The position numbers and the translations under genes are program-made. This document shows positions 47,801 to 58,900 of a stretch of DNA of 64,000 nucleotides, piece by piece. Position 1 is the stretch's first letter; the number at the start of each line of letters is the position of its first letter. Source of the stretch: Leguminivora glycinivorella (lineage: Eukaryota; Arthropoda; Insecta; Lepidoptera; Tortricidae). The stretch is taken from assembly GCF_023078275.1 (NCBI RefSeq), contig NC_062984.1, positions 19,440,578 to 19,504,577 on the forward strand, written 5' to 3'. Below the pieces are notes generated by a model. The model saw only the letters and a program-made list of their open reading frames with translations. It made no database searches and was not told the origin of the DNA.

Positions 47801-49812
47801 TTAAGGTGCGGACGAAAAATACGCATTTCTAACGCATTTGTGGCGGTCCTGGGTTCGAATCCCGGTAAGGGCGCATTTATTTGTGTGCAGATATTTGTTC
47901 CTGAGTCATGGATATTTTCTATGTATATATGAATGTATCTCTCTCTTTTGCACCACCCGTTAACTTCTCTCCGATCGCCACTCGACTATCTGAAGGTTGT
48001 CTGTAAGAAACCGCTGTTTTAGCGATAAGACCGCCTGTTGTTACCTACCACTTTGTAACCGTTTTCATTTTTGTTTTATTTTTGTAGTGTGCAATTAAAG
48101 CATTTTATTATTATTATGTCTTTCCCATCACGGAACAATGGTATTCCGGACCTTTGGGAGGCGTGCGCGGGGCCGAAGCCAACACGTAGAGGCCCTTTCG
48201 ACACTTTAATGAAATGTAAGGGGTACACCGAGCGGATGTTGCCCTTGCCCGTATCATGGGACACACGCAGCGGCAACACCCGCCAGGGTGTAAGGACTAT
48301 TTGAGAGTTAATGGAATCTAAAATGAACTGGTCTATTTTGATGAAAGTGATGGACTAAATACTGGGCTATGGATAAAAAACCGGACGCCTGCCTAATAAA
48401 CCGGTATCCAATTTTATTTCCGGCAGACGGTGACTCGTCCCCACAAGATGGGCCCCCACAAAAAGCGACATCCAAGATGGCTCAAGGGCAACACCGGTGT
48501 GAGAACTCGAGGGTGTCGAGAGGTGTACACCGCTTTCTGCCCAGTGGCTGTTAAGCCACTGTACCAACTCGCGTCTTATGCAAATTTTCACTTCCACTCC
48601 TGGGGCATGTAGCCCTAACGACTCCACTCTGGACGGCCAGCCAAGGCAAGCCAGAGGTAGAGAGTACTGTCCTACCCACCCGCCTTACGGGTAACAGAAC
48701 TCCCCAGGAGCACTCGGGTACGTGGGGTCGCTGTTCCCCAACAGCTCGCCACAAGCTGCCCTGCGTTGACTGATTGCACTGGTAAAACCAATGGGCGATG
48801 GTTATTATTATAATTCCTCTTTATTTCTTTCAAATCTTAGGCTAGGCTATTTATAATACGAATATAAAAGTAAAATACAAAACAACTTACAAAACAATAA
48901 AAAAATATAAATATATTATAAAAAACCTAACCTAGGGTGCCGCCAGCAGCGGGGCAGGGCCCAAGCTGCCGGTGGTTAGGGCTGCAAAGAGAGGAACCGT
49001 CGGACTATCCGCGCCGTGTCCAAGATCACCGCCTTCTGCATCTGACCCTTGATCCAACTACCTAGCGAGAGTCTCTCGAGATGTTGGTCGAAACTCTTCG
49101 CTATGAGACCGTTCGCTGAAACGACTATCGGGACAATAATCGTCGAATCAACATCCCACATGGCAGTTATCTCGTAAGCCAAGTCTAGGTACTTACTGGA
49201 TTTGTCCTTCTCGGCTTTCACGAGATTCTCATTATGGGGGATGGTGATGTCGACGAGCACGGCCCGGCGTTGCGATCGATCTATTATGACAATGTCAGGC
49301 TTATTGGCTACAATAGTCCTGTCAGTGATAATAGATCGATCCCAATAGAGCGTGGCACGACCATTTTCAAGAACTGGCGCAGGTAAGTACTTGTAGTACG
49401 GTACTTCGCGGTCCACAAGGCCGTATTAAATAAATAAAAATAAAAATACGTTTATTACCATAACACAAAAAGAGTACCCACAGCAATGGAATAAAATAAA
49501 AAAGTAATATGCTAATTCACTTAAGCTAAGCAAAATAAGAGCTAAGTACATTTTTTTTTTCGTGCTTGGTAAAAGGATTCAGGTCTCAACATGTGCTAGG
49601 TTATAATACCCAGCGTTGATTTTCAGACTGATCCTTATTCCGTTGCCAGGGTTAACATCGTTAGTAACAATAATTACGAGTTTTATTTATAATGTATATC
49701 TCTATGCCAAATAAATATTTTCTATTCTACTGTATTCCAAATCTAGAGTTGCAGAAGAAAAAAAAAAATCGTTGTGAGGGGCGGTTCGCGCAATTGTGTG
49801 TGCGTGTGTGTG

Positions 49813-49908
<96 letters not shown>

Positions 49909-52331
49909 TGTGTGCGTGCGTGCGTGCGTGCGTGTGTGTGTGTGTGTGTGTGTCTGTGTGTGTGTGTGTATGTGTGTGCGTGTGTGTGTGTGTGTGGGCG
50001 GGTGGGTGGTGTTTGTATAAATATAATATAATAGACGACAATTATATATTATTTTGTAATAATTAAATGATTTTGTAATTTATTGTATTGTATTGTGGAT
50101 TTAAGCTATATTTTGTGGTTTGTTTTACCTTACTTTCTATATGTAAATTTGTTCATGTAGTTATATGCTTAATTGATTTATTTATTTTTTGTATTTGAAG
50201 AAGGTATGTTTTGGTTAGTTTTTTAAATTTCAGGAAATGCATCGGCTGTTTTAGTGGTGGCGGTAAGTCGTTCCAAATTTTTGTTGCAGCGAACTTAAAG
50301 CTCCCTCTGAAAGACGTTGACTTGTGTTTTGGAATTACCAGCTCAAGCTTTCTGTGTGTTCTCAGCGGTCTATTGTGTATATCTTTAATCCATTTTAGTT
50401 CATCAAATAGGTAACGTGGTGTCTCTGACTCTATAACTTTTCGGACTGTAGCAGCAAGGTGCAGGTGCCTTCGACTTGCCATGTTCAGTATACTTTTGCT
50501 GTTGAGGTAATTTTGGTATTGAAGAGCAAGTTGCTGGTGAATAATCCTGGCTACGAGATTATGTCTGTGCAAGTACTCGCCGTTAGCAAGATGAGAACAA
50601 CCGGAAATGATATGCCTGAGTGACTCTCCGGGACGGCGACATGCCCGACAAATGTCGACCGTACCGTCCTTCAGGATATATTTCCGGTAGTTGTTCGTAG
50701 TTGTTCGTTCGCAATTGCACAGGCAAAACCCTCGGTTTCTCCGAAGAGGTCCCCGAATCGTAACCAGTTCACCGATGCGAGCAGGTCTACATCGGGTCCC
50801 GTGAGGGCCTTGTAGAACCGCCCGTGCAGCTGCTTGCTCTCCCATACCGCCTTGCGGTCCGCAGTACTTAGTACCACAGGTTTGCGCCAGTTCTCTTTCG
50901 CCAAGGAGAGCGGCGTGAGGTTTCCGTCAACTGCCACCACATCACGATGCATCCCACACTCGTTGTTAAGGAAGTAATTCCTGAGATTGTACACCTCACG
51001 GTTGTGGAGATCTTTATTATTATTATTATTATATCGTCGCTTAGCACCCATAGTACAAGCTTTGCTTGGTTTGGGGCTAAGTTGATCTGTGTAAGGTGTC
51101 CCCCAATATTTATTTATTTTATTTAATTTAAATCTAATATCTGAGACTGACACAGATTTCTTTCCTGATAAATTCTGTTGAATTGAGCATCCCGTCTTAA
51201 CTAACTTTAACTTTCGCTTGATCAAACTAAATTTACTTTTTACAAGCTTTTTCATAATCACTTGTTCTATATCTATTAAATAACTTACTCGTGTTCAATA
51301 AATCCACCAAGGTGTCTAATCTGTTGACATTCCCAATCAACCCAAATGGCAACTTTAAAGACACGGTTTAAGCTTTGCTTCCACGCTATATTAAATGGTT
51401 GACCATATTTAAACAAATACGTTCCTAAATTAGACGTCACCCAATTCTGTGGATCAAACGAAAATGGATTTTATGAATCACAAATTTATCCGAGTAAAAG
51501 AGTTATTAGGTAGTATTATTGTGTTTATGCATTTATCTGAGTTTATTTCTTCATCTACTACAAGTAGACCAACTTTTCTCCGCTCTCCTCAGCAGTAAGT
51601 AGGTATGTTTTCTCCCAAAAAATATTCTTTCAAACTCCAGTAGAAAATGGCGTTACGTTCAAATTTCTGCATATGTATTTATTTATTTCAATTTACAACA
51701 AAAGAGTACAAATGGTGGACTTAACACCTTGAGGCATTCTCTACCAGTCAAACATTGGGCTTAACAGAAACATTAGAGCATTCTATAACTTGAAAAATTA
51801 TACAAGGCAGAGATCATGGCTTTCCACTTGCTATGATCTCGACATACCTCTTTCGTGCCATTCCACATATAGGTACGGTACACTCGTCAGTTTAAGGTGC
51901 TTCTAATTTATATTTCATCACAGAAAGTCCGCTGAGGCACGTTGAAAATGTCTGGCGCAGCCCGATTCCCGACGGTCGGTGATAGGATTCCTACATAAGT
52001 GTTCATCCGAAGTGCTAACGGGTTGGATATGGAGCTTCTAGAGATATTCATGCTGCCAAGTGACTGTGTCTACCATTTTGTATTTTTGCTACAGTATGAA
52101 TGCTACCTAAATGTATGTTACCTTTCGAGCTTCAAAATAGCGTTTGATGACAATCTGATGTTCCTTCATAGTCTCCATACTATAGTTTGTAACTGGTATT
52201 GGCACAAGTACAGTTTTATTATGTGGCCATTGGATCAAGTTACGTACGTGTAATACAAACATTACAATAATAGTAGTTGCAATGAATATTAATGATTGGT
52301 TCAACAAAGAATTATAGATTCTAAATATCAT
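44861..52331 (-). CDS. GT10-5: alpha-1,3-fucosyltransferase-like, intact
   Basis: Predicted Golgi fucosyltransferase, 445 aa. Exons in minus order: a 52331-52122, b 51446-51289, c 47476-47234, d 46187-45912, e 45311-44861; GT-AG, phases 0/2/2/2. Exon a has the membrane segment LIFIATTIIVMFVLHV. Exon b is one codon shorter than in the paralogues, in frame, and starts NWVTSN instead of DWVTSN. GT10 motifs: LWIFWIDESP, TESDVPIPYGR, ISNC, IDIYGRC, FYLVLENSSC, ISEK (S in place of T in the TEK motif), GAIPIFVG. Intron 2 (47477-51288) is swollen by a SINE, an unassigned repeat and an R2-like LINE with a nested insertion. It is tail-to-tail with GT10-4 and followed by GT10-6 on the same strand. Confidence 0.9.
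45370..45620 (-). mobile_element. Degenerate reverse transcriptase fragment in GT10-5 intron 4
   Basis: On the minus strand NSVNRDALFKMLRSIKIP follows a damaged F/Y-D-like stretch, and further on EEAGFKQGDALASTVLN resembles the RT motif B region (GLRQGDALS type). Several frame breaks. LINE remnant of unclear clade. Confidence 0.6.
46253..46405. mobile_element. MITE, 'GTAGCCGAATGGCA' family, beside GT10-5 exon d
   Basis: GCAGCCGAATTTAATGGCAT at the left, CTGTCGCACCAATACGCAAG and GAGCGATGGAGATAGATATC inside, and TTTCGTTTCGTGAGCG at the right, as in the 14375 copy. Ends less clear. Confidence 0.65.
46765..46965. mobile_element. Truncated 'GGGTTCCGTAG' element
   Basis: TTTTTAGGGTTCCGTAGTCA followed by (CCGT)n at 46816-46858 and the same internal sequence as 42915-43105, then an abrupt loss of similarity near 46965. 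Confidence 0.8.
47826..48120 (+). repeat. tRNA-derived SINE
   Basis: Box B GGTTCGAATCC at 47852-47862 in the context GGCGGTCCTGGGTTCGAATC, followed by TTTGTTCCTGAGTCATGGAT and a (TTA)-rich tail near 48110, as in common lepidopteran SINEs. The A-box half is weak, so a real tRNA is excluded. Confidence 0.65.
48121..48811. other. GC-richer unassigned repeat-like segment
   Basis: GC content is well above the surroundings and overlapping ORFs of 60-86 codons exist on both strands, none recognisable. Its position between a SINE tail and the R2-like 3' end suggests another retroelement fragment, but I cannot name it. Confidence 0.4.
49428..50515 (-). mobile_element. LINE 3' end nested in the R2-like element
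   Basis: Flanked by GTATT on both sides (49423-49427, 50516-50520). On the minus strand it reads through a LINE C-terminus: HLHLAATVRKVIESETPRYL, then FRGSFKFAATKIWNDLPPPL, ending near 50153, then a 3' UTR containing the TG/TGCG microsatellite (49796-49996) and an A/T-rich 3' end. Clade uncertain; 'KIWNDLP' endings are common in Jockey/CR1-like LINEs. Confidence 0.8.
49796..49996. repeat. (TG)n / (TGCG)n microsatellite
   Basis: About 200 bp: TG runs at both sides of roughly 25 TGCG units. The long 'CVRACVRA'/'HTHARTHA' ORFs on both strands are translations of this repeat. Alternating purine-pyrimidine sequence of this kind can adopt Z-DNA. Confidence 0.97.
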
Positions 52332-52732
52332 TACTGTTATTTGTTATCAACACAGCGAATTTCTTAAATATTATCCTATTTTACTAGTCAATCTAGTCAT
52401 CATATTTGTGCGTAAACTGATTTGTTTAGAATATCGAAACATTGTAAAAGTAATGTCAAATTTTCTGCTGTCAATTTAACGTTTTTGTCCGAGGTTTTTT
52501 ATAATGTCCATAATCAAAGTGATTGTGATTTTTACTTTTTTTGCCAATCTCTAAAACATTACTTTTGCAAAAAAGTTATCAAAACAAATAATCAGAAAGT
52601 ATCAACACTACATATAGTGTTGTCTCTTTTATATAAATTTATGCGAGAAAACGGGGCAACCGTACGATCTCGCCACTTCTTAATAAAATTGTTTTTCTTT
52701 TTTGCCAGGCTGTGGTGATTACCTTGTCTTTA

Positions 52733-52903
52733 ACATCCTCCTTGTGTTATCCCGGCATTTGCCACGGCTCTCCCATGAGGTCCGCTTTGACAACTAATCC
52801 CAAGGTTTGGCGTAGGCACTAGTTTTACGAAAGCGACTGCCATCTGACTGATTGTCATCTGAAAGTCGCACGCGTTTACCGCTAGGCCACCAGCGCTTAT
52901 TTC
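52733..52903 (-). repeat. tRNA-derived SINE
   Basis: Minus strand: TGGTGGCCTAGCGGTAAACG fits an A box (TRGYNNARNNG at TGGCCTAGCGG), then GCGTGCGACTTTCAGATGAC and a tail ending GATAACACAAGGAGGATG. A copy of its 3' half is at 27615-27745. Confidence 0.65.
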
Positions 52904-52943
52904 CTTTGCCTTTATAAGAACAATAAAATGAAACTCATGTTTT

Positions 52944-55900
52944 TTAACTGCACTGTATTTCTGGATCCAAGAACCTGCGCATTTCGGATATACCGTAAAC
53001 TTTTCGCGACCTCTGGTTATAATTGAGAGCCTCACATACTCTGCACAAATGGCGGGACGGGGTCTTGAAATACCCATGCTCGTTAACTACTTTAAAATGA
53101 TTCCTCCAAATATGATAAAAAAGCAATCTAGAAACGTTTTTGCTGATATCAGTAAGTTCCAATGCTAAATTTTTGAGTGTCTTAAAGTGGTCTATATGTA
53201 AAAAAGAATTTGGCGGCAATAGTTTTCTGCAATCTTCTAAAAAGGCACCAACGATGACCGGTATTGCGCCTTTGTCGTAGGCGTGATGGAAACTCTTTTC
53301 TGAAATATATTGACGACAGTATGAGTTTTCTATGACCAAGTAGAACAAGTATTTTGAGAAGATTTCACAATCGTTGTTTTCATGTCCTGGGCACCTGGAA
53401 AAAATAATTGTAACACTCCGATTTATTGACAACCAAGCCGTGATGCTAACATGAGTATTTGAGTAAGTACTATTAAAACAAAAGAATGTAATGGGTAATG
53501 GCGTGTATGATCGTAATAACCAGACTAATTAAGAAACAGACCTCATGTCAGGAGACGAAGGCGAGATCAAAAGGGTCAAAAGGGTTTTCATTCACGAAGG
53601 CAAATTTTGCCTCCGAGTGAAACACAAAGTCGAAAAAAATATTAGCTGCAATTATATCAATCAAATTCAGAGTAAATCAAATGAGTGTCGATGCACATTT
53701 TCATTTTATAGGCCTGTCGGAGATCCAATATGTTTTCATCACATTTGCTGTTTAAAGGTATCATTGCGTCTACGTGTACTGAAGCATAATGTACTATTTT
53801 ATTCCCAAGGGAATAATGGATTTAGTTTTAAAAATTAATACAATCCGTACAATACTTCAGGCAAAGGATGTTTCAATCTGCCAAGGATTTTTATTGCACA
53901 ACCAAAATTTTACTATTAAGCTGTAAAATATATTATACGGTATGAAAAATGCATTTTTTTTATGTTTTACAATTTTTTCAGTGTGTTTTGCATTTATTTC
54001 GTAAAATTTAACTCAGATAAATTGTTATAATTTACAATCTGACAATATGCTCTCTACTCGCGCTTGACCGCGGGCGTACGCGAGGCACCCACGGTTGCCT
54101 AGCAACGGAGAGTACAACAGATCAAAATAAAGTACAGTTTTAGTTCAATTATATGATTTATATGCTTTTTTAAACGTTGCATTTAATTTATATGTGTTGG
54201 AACTTACGTAAGGTTATAAGTTTATTAACTATGAAGTTCGTATGTGTACCACTATAAACTCTACTGGTTGAATAGAATCGTTTTCTAGACAATGTCACAT
54301 AATGTAAACATGTCAGTTTGGTTCAGTTCGTTTGCCTGTGCGGTCGGCACAAATATACATTGGAAAACTATCTAGTATTTTATTTACTGTGTCCACGGAT
54401 ATTTCCAAGTTGGTAGCAGATCATGCAGTAAATTTTCTACGATAGTAATAATTTTCCGAAGTGTTCGCGTGAAATTTCATCAAATTATTTTCGAAAATTT
54501 TCGCAACAAAAACAAAAGATGGCATCTGCCAGTCAGAATGGTTTCATCGAAAAACTGTCTGGAATACAGAATTATTCATCTTGGAAGTTTATGATGCGGA
54601 TGGTGCTTATCCACGATGATCTCTGGGAGTGTATAAGCACGCCTGAAAATAAAAATGAAGACGCGAAGAAGCAGGAGAAGGCGCTCGCGAAGCGTGGATC
54701 AACCTGCAAAAGGCATACGAGGATCGAGGCTTGTCACGACGGCTCGGACTGCTACGCACATTGTTCGCCATCAAACTGAGCGAATGTGGTAGTGTGGAGG
54801 TTTACGTCAACAAGGTCATGGATATATCGCAACAGCTGAGCGACATCGGGAAGGCATTGGAAGATGACTTCGTGGCCGTGATTTTACTCAGTGGCTTGAC
54901 AAGCGATTACGACCCGTTGATAATGGCTCTAGAAAATTCGAACACGTCACTGTCAAGCGAAAATGTCAAAGCCAAATTGCTTCTAGAAAATTCAAGACGC
55001 AATGAGAAAAGTGAAGATGCTACGGCTTTTGCAACTCGGAAAGCACGCAACCCAATTAAATGCTTCAGATGCAAAAAGAGTGGACACACCAAGAAGGATT
55101 GTCCAGAAAACTCTGACGGCAAGGAGAGTGGCAAGAAAAGCCAGACGATGCTTACTGCTTTGGCCGCAGGAGCCAACCGTGACGTTTGGTACGTCGACAG
55201 TGGTGCGGCACAGCATTTTTGCAACGATCGCAGCTTTTTATCAGATTTTACTACTGATAAACCAAAGAAGGTATACATCGCGAATGGTGAAGCCTTATTG
55301 ACAGCTGGGAAAGGAACTGCTCAAGCTTTGTTAAAGGACAATAGTGTGAGATCTATAAGTAATGTGTACTTAGTACCTAAATTGTCTGCAAATTTATTAT
55401 CTGTTAGTGCTATGGATAGGAAAGGTTACGAAATTGTGTTTCGTTCTGGCGTGTGTAAAGTTTACGACAAAGGGCAGGTTTTAGCTACAGCTACTCTAAG
55501 AGATGGTATTTATCAACTCGATGCCATCGAAACTCTTTCTGCTTTGTATAGCGAGCCATCTTCGCAGGCTATGTCTTTGTTTTTGGGTACAGGTGACAGC
55601 GTAGCGGTGCCGACTGCTGCCGTGAGCGTGAAGCAAGCGCCACAGATCCCTGCTACTGGAAGCCAGTCAACACAACAAGTTTGGCATCGACGTCTATCTC
55701 ATCTGAACGCCCGCAGTATGGAGTTACTGAGAAAAGGTATGGTCACTGGTATTTCTTATGACAACAATAATTTTGAGTCGTGTGTTTCCAGACTAAGTAT
55801 TTGAAGAAATCTGAGACCAGGGCTAAGGAAATCCTTGGATTAGTTCATAGTGAATGGGACCACTACCGTGCCCGTCCATAGGTGGGAAATTATTTTCTTG

Positions 55901-58900
55901 TTCATTGATGACTTGTCAAGAAAAACATTTGTTTATTTTCTTAGGCGGAAGGATGAGGTTTTTGAGATGTTTAAAGAATTCAAAGCTCTCGTGGAAAACC
56001 AAACCAATAAGAAAATAAAAGTTCTTCGTAGTGACAATGGTGGTGAATATGTCAATTCTAAATTTCAGAAGTTCCTGAAGGCGCATGGAATTCAACATCA
56101 GACCACGGTTCCAAGGTCATCAGCTCAGAACGCAGTCGCGGAACGCGTGATAAGAAGCGTTACGGAGAAAGCCAGATGCATGCTTCAGGAAGCAGGCTTG
56201 AAAAAGGAATTCTGGGCAGAAGCGGTTAACACCGCCGTCTACCTTAAGAATCGCTCTCCGACTAAGGCTGTGATGGGCAGTACACCAGAAGAAAAGTGGA
56301 CAGGTAAAAAGGAAAATCTTAGCTACCTGCGCATTTTTGGCTGTCAAGCGTATGCCCTTCAGCACAAACGGGACAAACTGGATCCCAAAAGTAAGAAGTA
56401 TATTTTTGCCGGATACTGTGACGATACCAAAGGTTAAAGATTGATAGATCCGGAGAACCCGAAGACTGTCATAAAAGCTAGAAACGTGATTTTTCTAGAA
56501 CATGCTTTTTGGAATGACACTTCATCAGATGAGTATGACAGTTCACGTTACACTCAGATTAGTTTGACGAACAATGTAACTGTCACTGATAATACTCAGG
56601 TGCAACCCGCTTTACCCGTTTTACCCCAAGAGCCCGCAGAAATATCTGATGAAAACGCTCAAGATAACAGCGTCATTACAACAGATGATTCTGAGAACAG
56701 CAGTGAGACCCCAGATGACCCTGCGGATGAGACATATGTCCCAGGTGATTCAACACTGGAAGACTTGGAAAACTCTACGGATGGAACGAGTGAGTTTGAG
56801 TCTGCTAATATAGCAAACACTGTATGCAGTGACAACGGGGACCCTCTAACAGTTCGCGAGGCGCTGAGTGGCCCGGATGCGAGTAAGTGGAAAGCCGCCA
56901 TGGCGGAAGAGTATAAATCTTTCATCGATAACAAGTGTTGGACTCTGACTGACCGCGATGCGAAGCAACGGCCTGTCAAATGCAAGTGCATCTTTAAAAG
57001 AAAGCTTGGCCTCGATGGGGAAATACTGAGATACAAAGCGCGCCTTGTTGCAAAAGGTTATACCCAGAAATACGGTATTGATTACGAGGAAACGTTTTCT
57101 CCTGTAGTAAGATATTCCACTATACGTACGTTACTAGCTTTAGCAACGGAACATAACATGAATATCGAGCATCTTGATGTAAAAACGGCGTTTTTGAATG
57201 GAGATTTAAAAGAAACCGTTTTTATGGAGCAGCCAGAAGGCTATAAGATTAAGGGCCAAGAAGATAAAGTTTACAAGTTGAATAAGGCCATATACGGACT
57301 GAAGCAAGCTTCGAAGTCTTGGTATGAGAAAATAAATGGCGTTTTGACAAACAAAATGAAGTTCAAACGTTTATCTTCCGAAACTTGTGTTTATGTCAAG
57401 TCGAGCGGGAAATCCATTATTATAATTGCGCTCTATGTTGATGACATAATGTTGTTTTCTTCAGCTGATTGCCGAGATACGGCTGGAATCAAAGAAAAAT
57501 TAAAGAAGGCATTTGAAATCAAAGACTTAGGGCCAGCTCATCACATTCTTGGAATGAGGCTTTGCAGACAGAATGACGAGATTACTCTAGACCAGTCAAG
57601 CTATATTAAGAAGGTGCTAGAACGATTTCATATGTCGGATTGCAAACCTGCGCGAACACCTATGGAAACAGGTCTGAAGCTCGTGAAATCTACAAAGAGA
57701 GATTGTACGCACGACTACAGAGGCCTGATAGGATGTCTAATGTACATAGCGGTATGTACGCGACCAGATATTGCGCATGTTGTCAGCTCACTCAGCCAGT
57801 TCAACGACGCGTACGACGAGAACCACTGGAAAGCGGCGAAACGCGTTCTTCGCTATCTGAAAGGTACGCTTAATCATTGTTTAAGTTTTCAGAAGTCAGG
57901 TTTAGACATCGTCGCATATGCTGATGCTGATTTTGCGTCAAATGAGGTCGATCGCCGATCTTATACCGGTTTTGTGTTCAAAATCGGAAATTCTACGATC
58001 TCATGGGAGAGTAAGAAACAAAAGACAGTCGCTCTTTCAAGCACGGAGAGTGAGTACATGTGTCTGTCAGATGCTTGTAAAGAGGCTCTCTTTCTACGCA
58101 AGTTTCTGTTCGAAATTTACGGGGTACAGTATAGGATTACTTTGTTTAATGACAATCAGTCTGCACTGAAATTGTGTGCTAGTTCTATGTACCACGCCAG
58201 AACGAAGCACATCGATGTACGGCATCCTTCATCAGGGAAATCGTTGAGGAAGGTACTGTCGTTTTGAAATACCTATCAACTGATGAAATGGTGGCCGATG
58301 TTTTAACGAAACCATTGGCAAAAGAAAAACATGATAAGTTTGTTAGTCATTTATTTGTATCATTAAATAAGTGACTTGGCTCTAAGCAATATATTATATA
58401 CTTGTGAAGGTATAGTTTGTTTTAGATCCGTTTCATGTATGTTTTGACTATTTGTAGTTTTATATGTTACGGATTTATCGATACCTTTGCTATGCCTATT
58501 TTTGTGTTGTAGGTAATGTTTTCTTTTTAGACAGCGGATGTGTCTAATATCTTTGCTTAGACTATTATGTGTTTAATGTATGTGATGTACATGAGTTTAT
58601 ATTGGTTCAAGGGCCAATGTTGGAACTTACGTAAGGTTATAAGTTTATTAACTATGAAGTTCGTATGTGTACCACTATAAACTCTACTGGTTGAATAGAA
58701 TCGTTTTCTAGACAATGTCACATAATGTAAACATGTCAGTTTGGTTCAGTTCGTTTGCCTGTGCGGTCGGCACAAATATACATTGGAAAACTATCTAGTA
58801 TTTTATTTACTGTGTCCACGGATATTTCCAAGTATATGCAGTATTTTCGTGTTTGTTTTCGTTCAAAAAGTGTTTGTTATCAAAAACAATGGATTTAATA

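Larger units (their letters stand above)
48812..51010 (-). mobile_element. R2-like non-LTR retrotransposon, 5'-truncated, split by a nested insertion
   Basis: Minus-strand coding: upstream block 51010-50516 (NREVYNLRNYFLNNECGMHR, WRKPVVLSTADRKAVWESKQ, then CRACRRPGESLRHIISGC, a CCHC motif), downstream block 49427-48970 (YKYLPAPVLENGRATLYWDR, NKPDIVIIDRSQRRAVLVDI = PD-(D/E)XK endonuclease core, stop near 48973). CCHC followed by a restriction-like endonuclease is the layout of R2/R4-type elements. The two blocks are separated by a 1,088-bp insertion (49428-50515). There is a frame break near 50690-50700 in the upstream block. The 3' UTR ends near 48812 with AAAGAAATAAAGAGG on the minus strand. 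Confidence 0.82.

Noticed and set aside
47826..47880. Possible tRNA gene with perfect box B
   Set aside because: No matching acceptor stem, anticodon arm or A-box half; the downstream sequence and TTA-rich tail are those of a SINE. The same reasoning applies to 24440-24600.
49692..50066. Long ORFs of CVRA / HTHA repeats on both strands
   Set aside because: They are direct translations of the TG/TGCG microsatellite; all frames are open because the repeat has no stop codons.
54907..55278. 123-codon minus-strand ORF
   Set aside because: Shadow of the Copia gag/protease frame on the plus strand, which has the zinc knuckle and DSGA motif. The minus ORF at 56659-57036 is a similar shadow.
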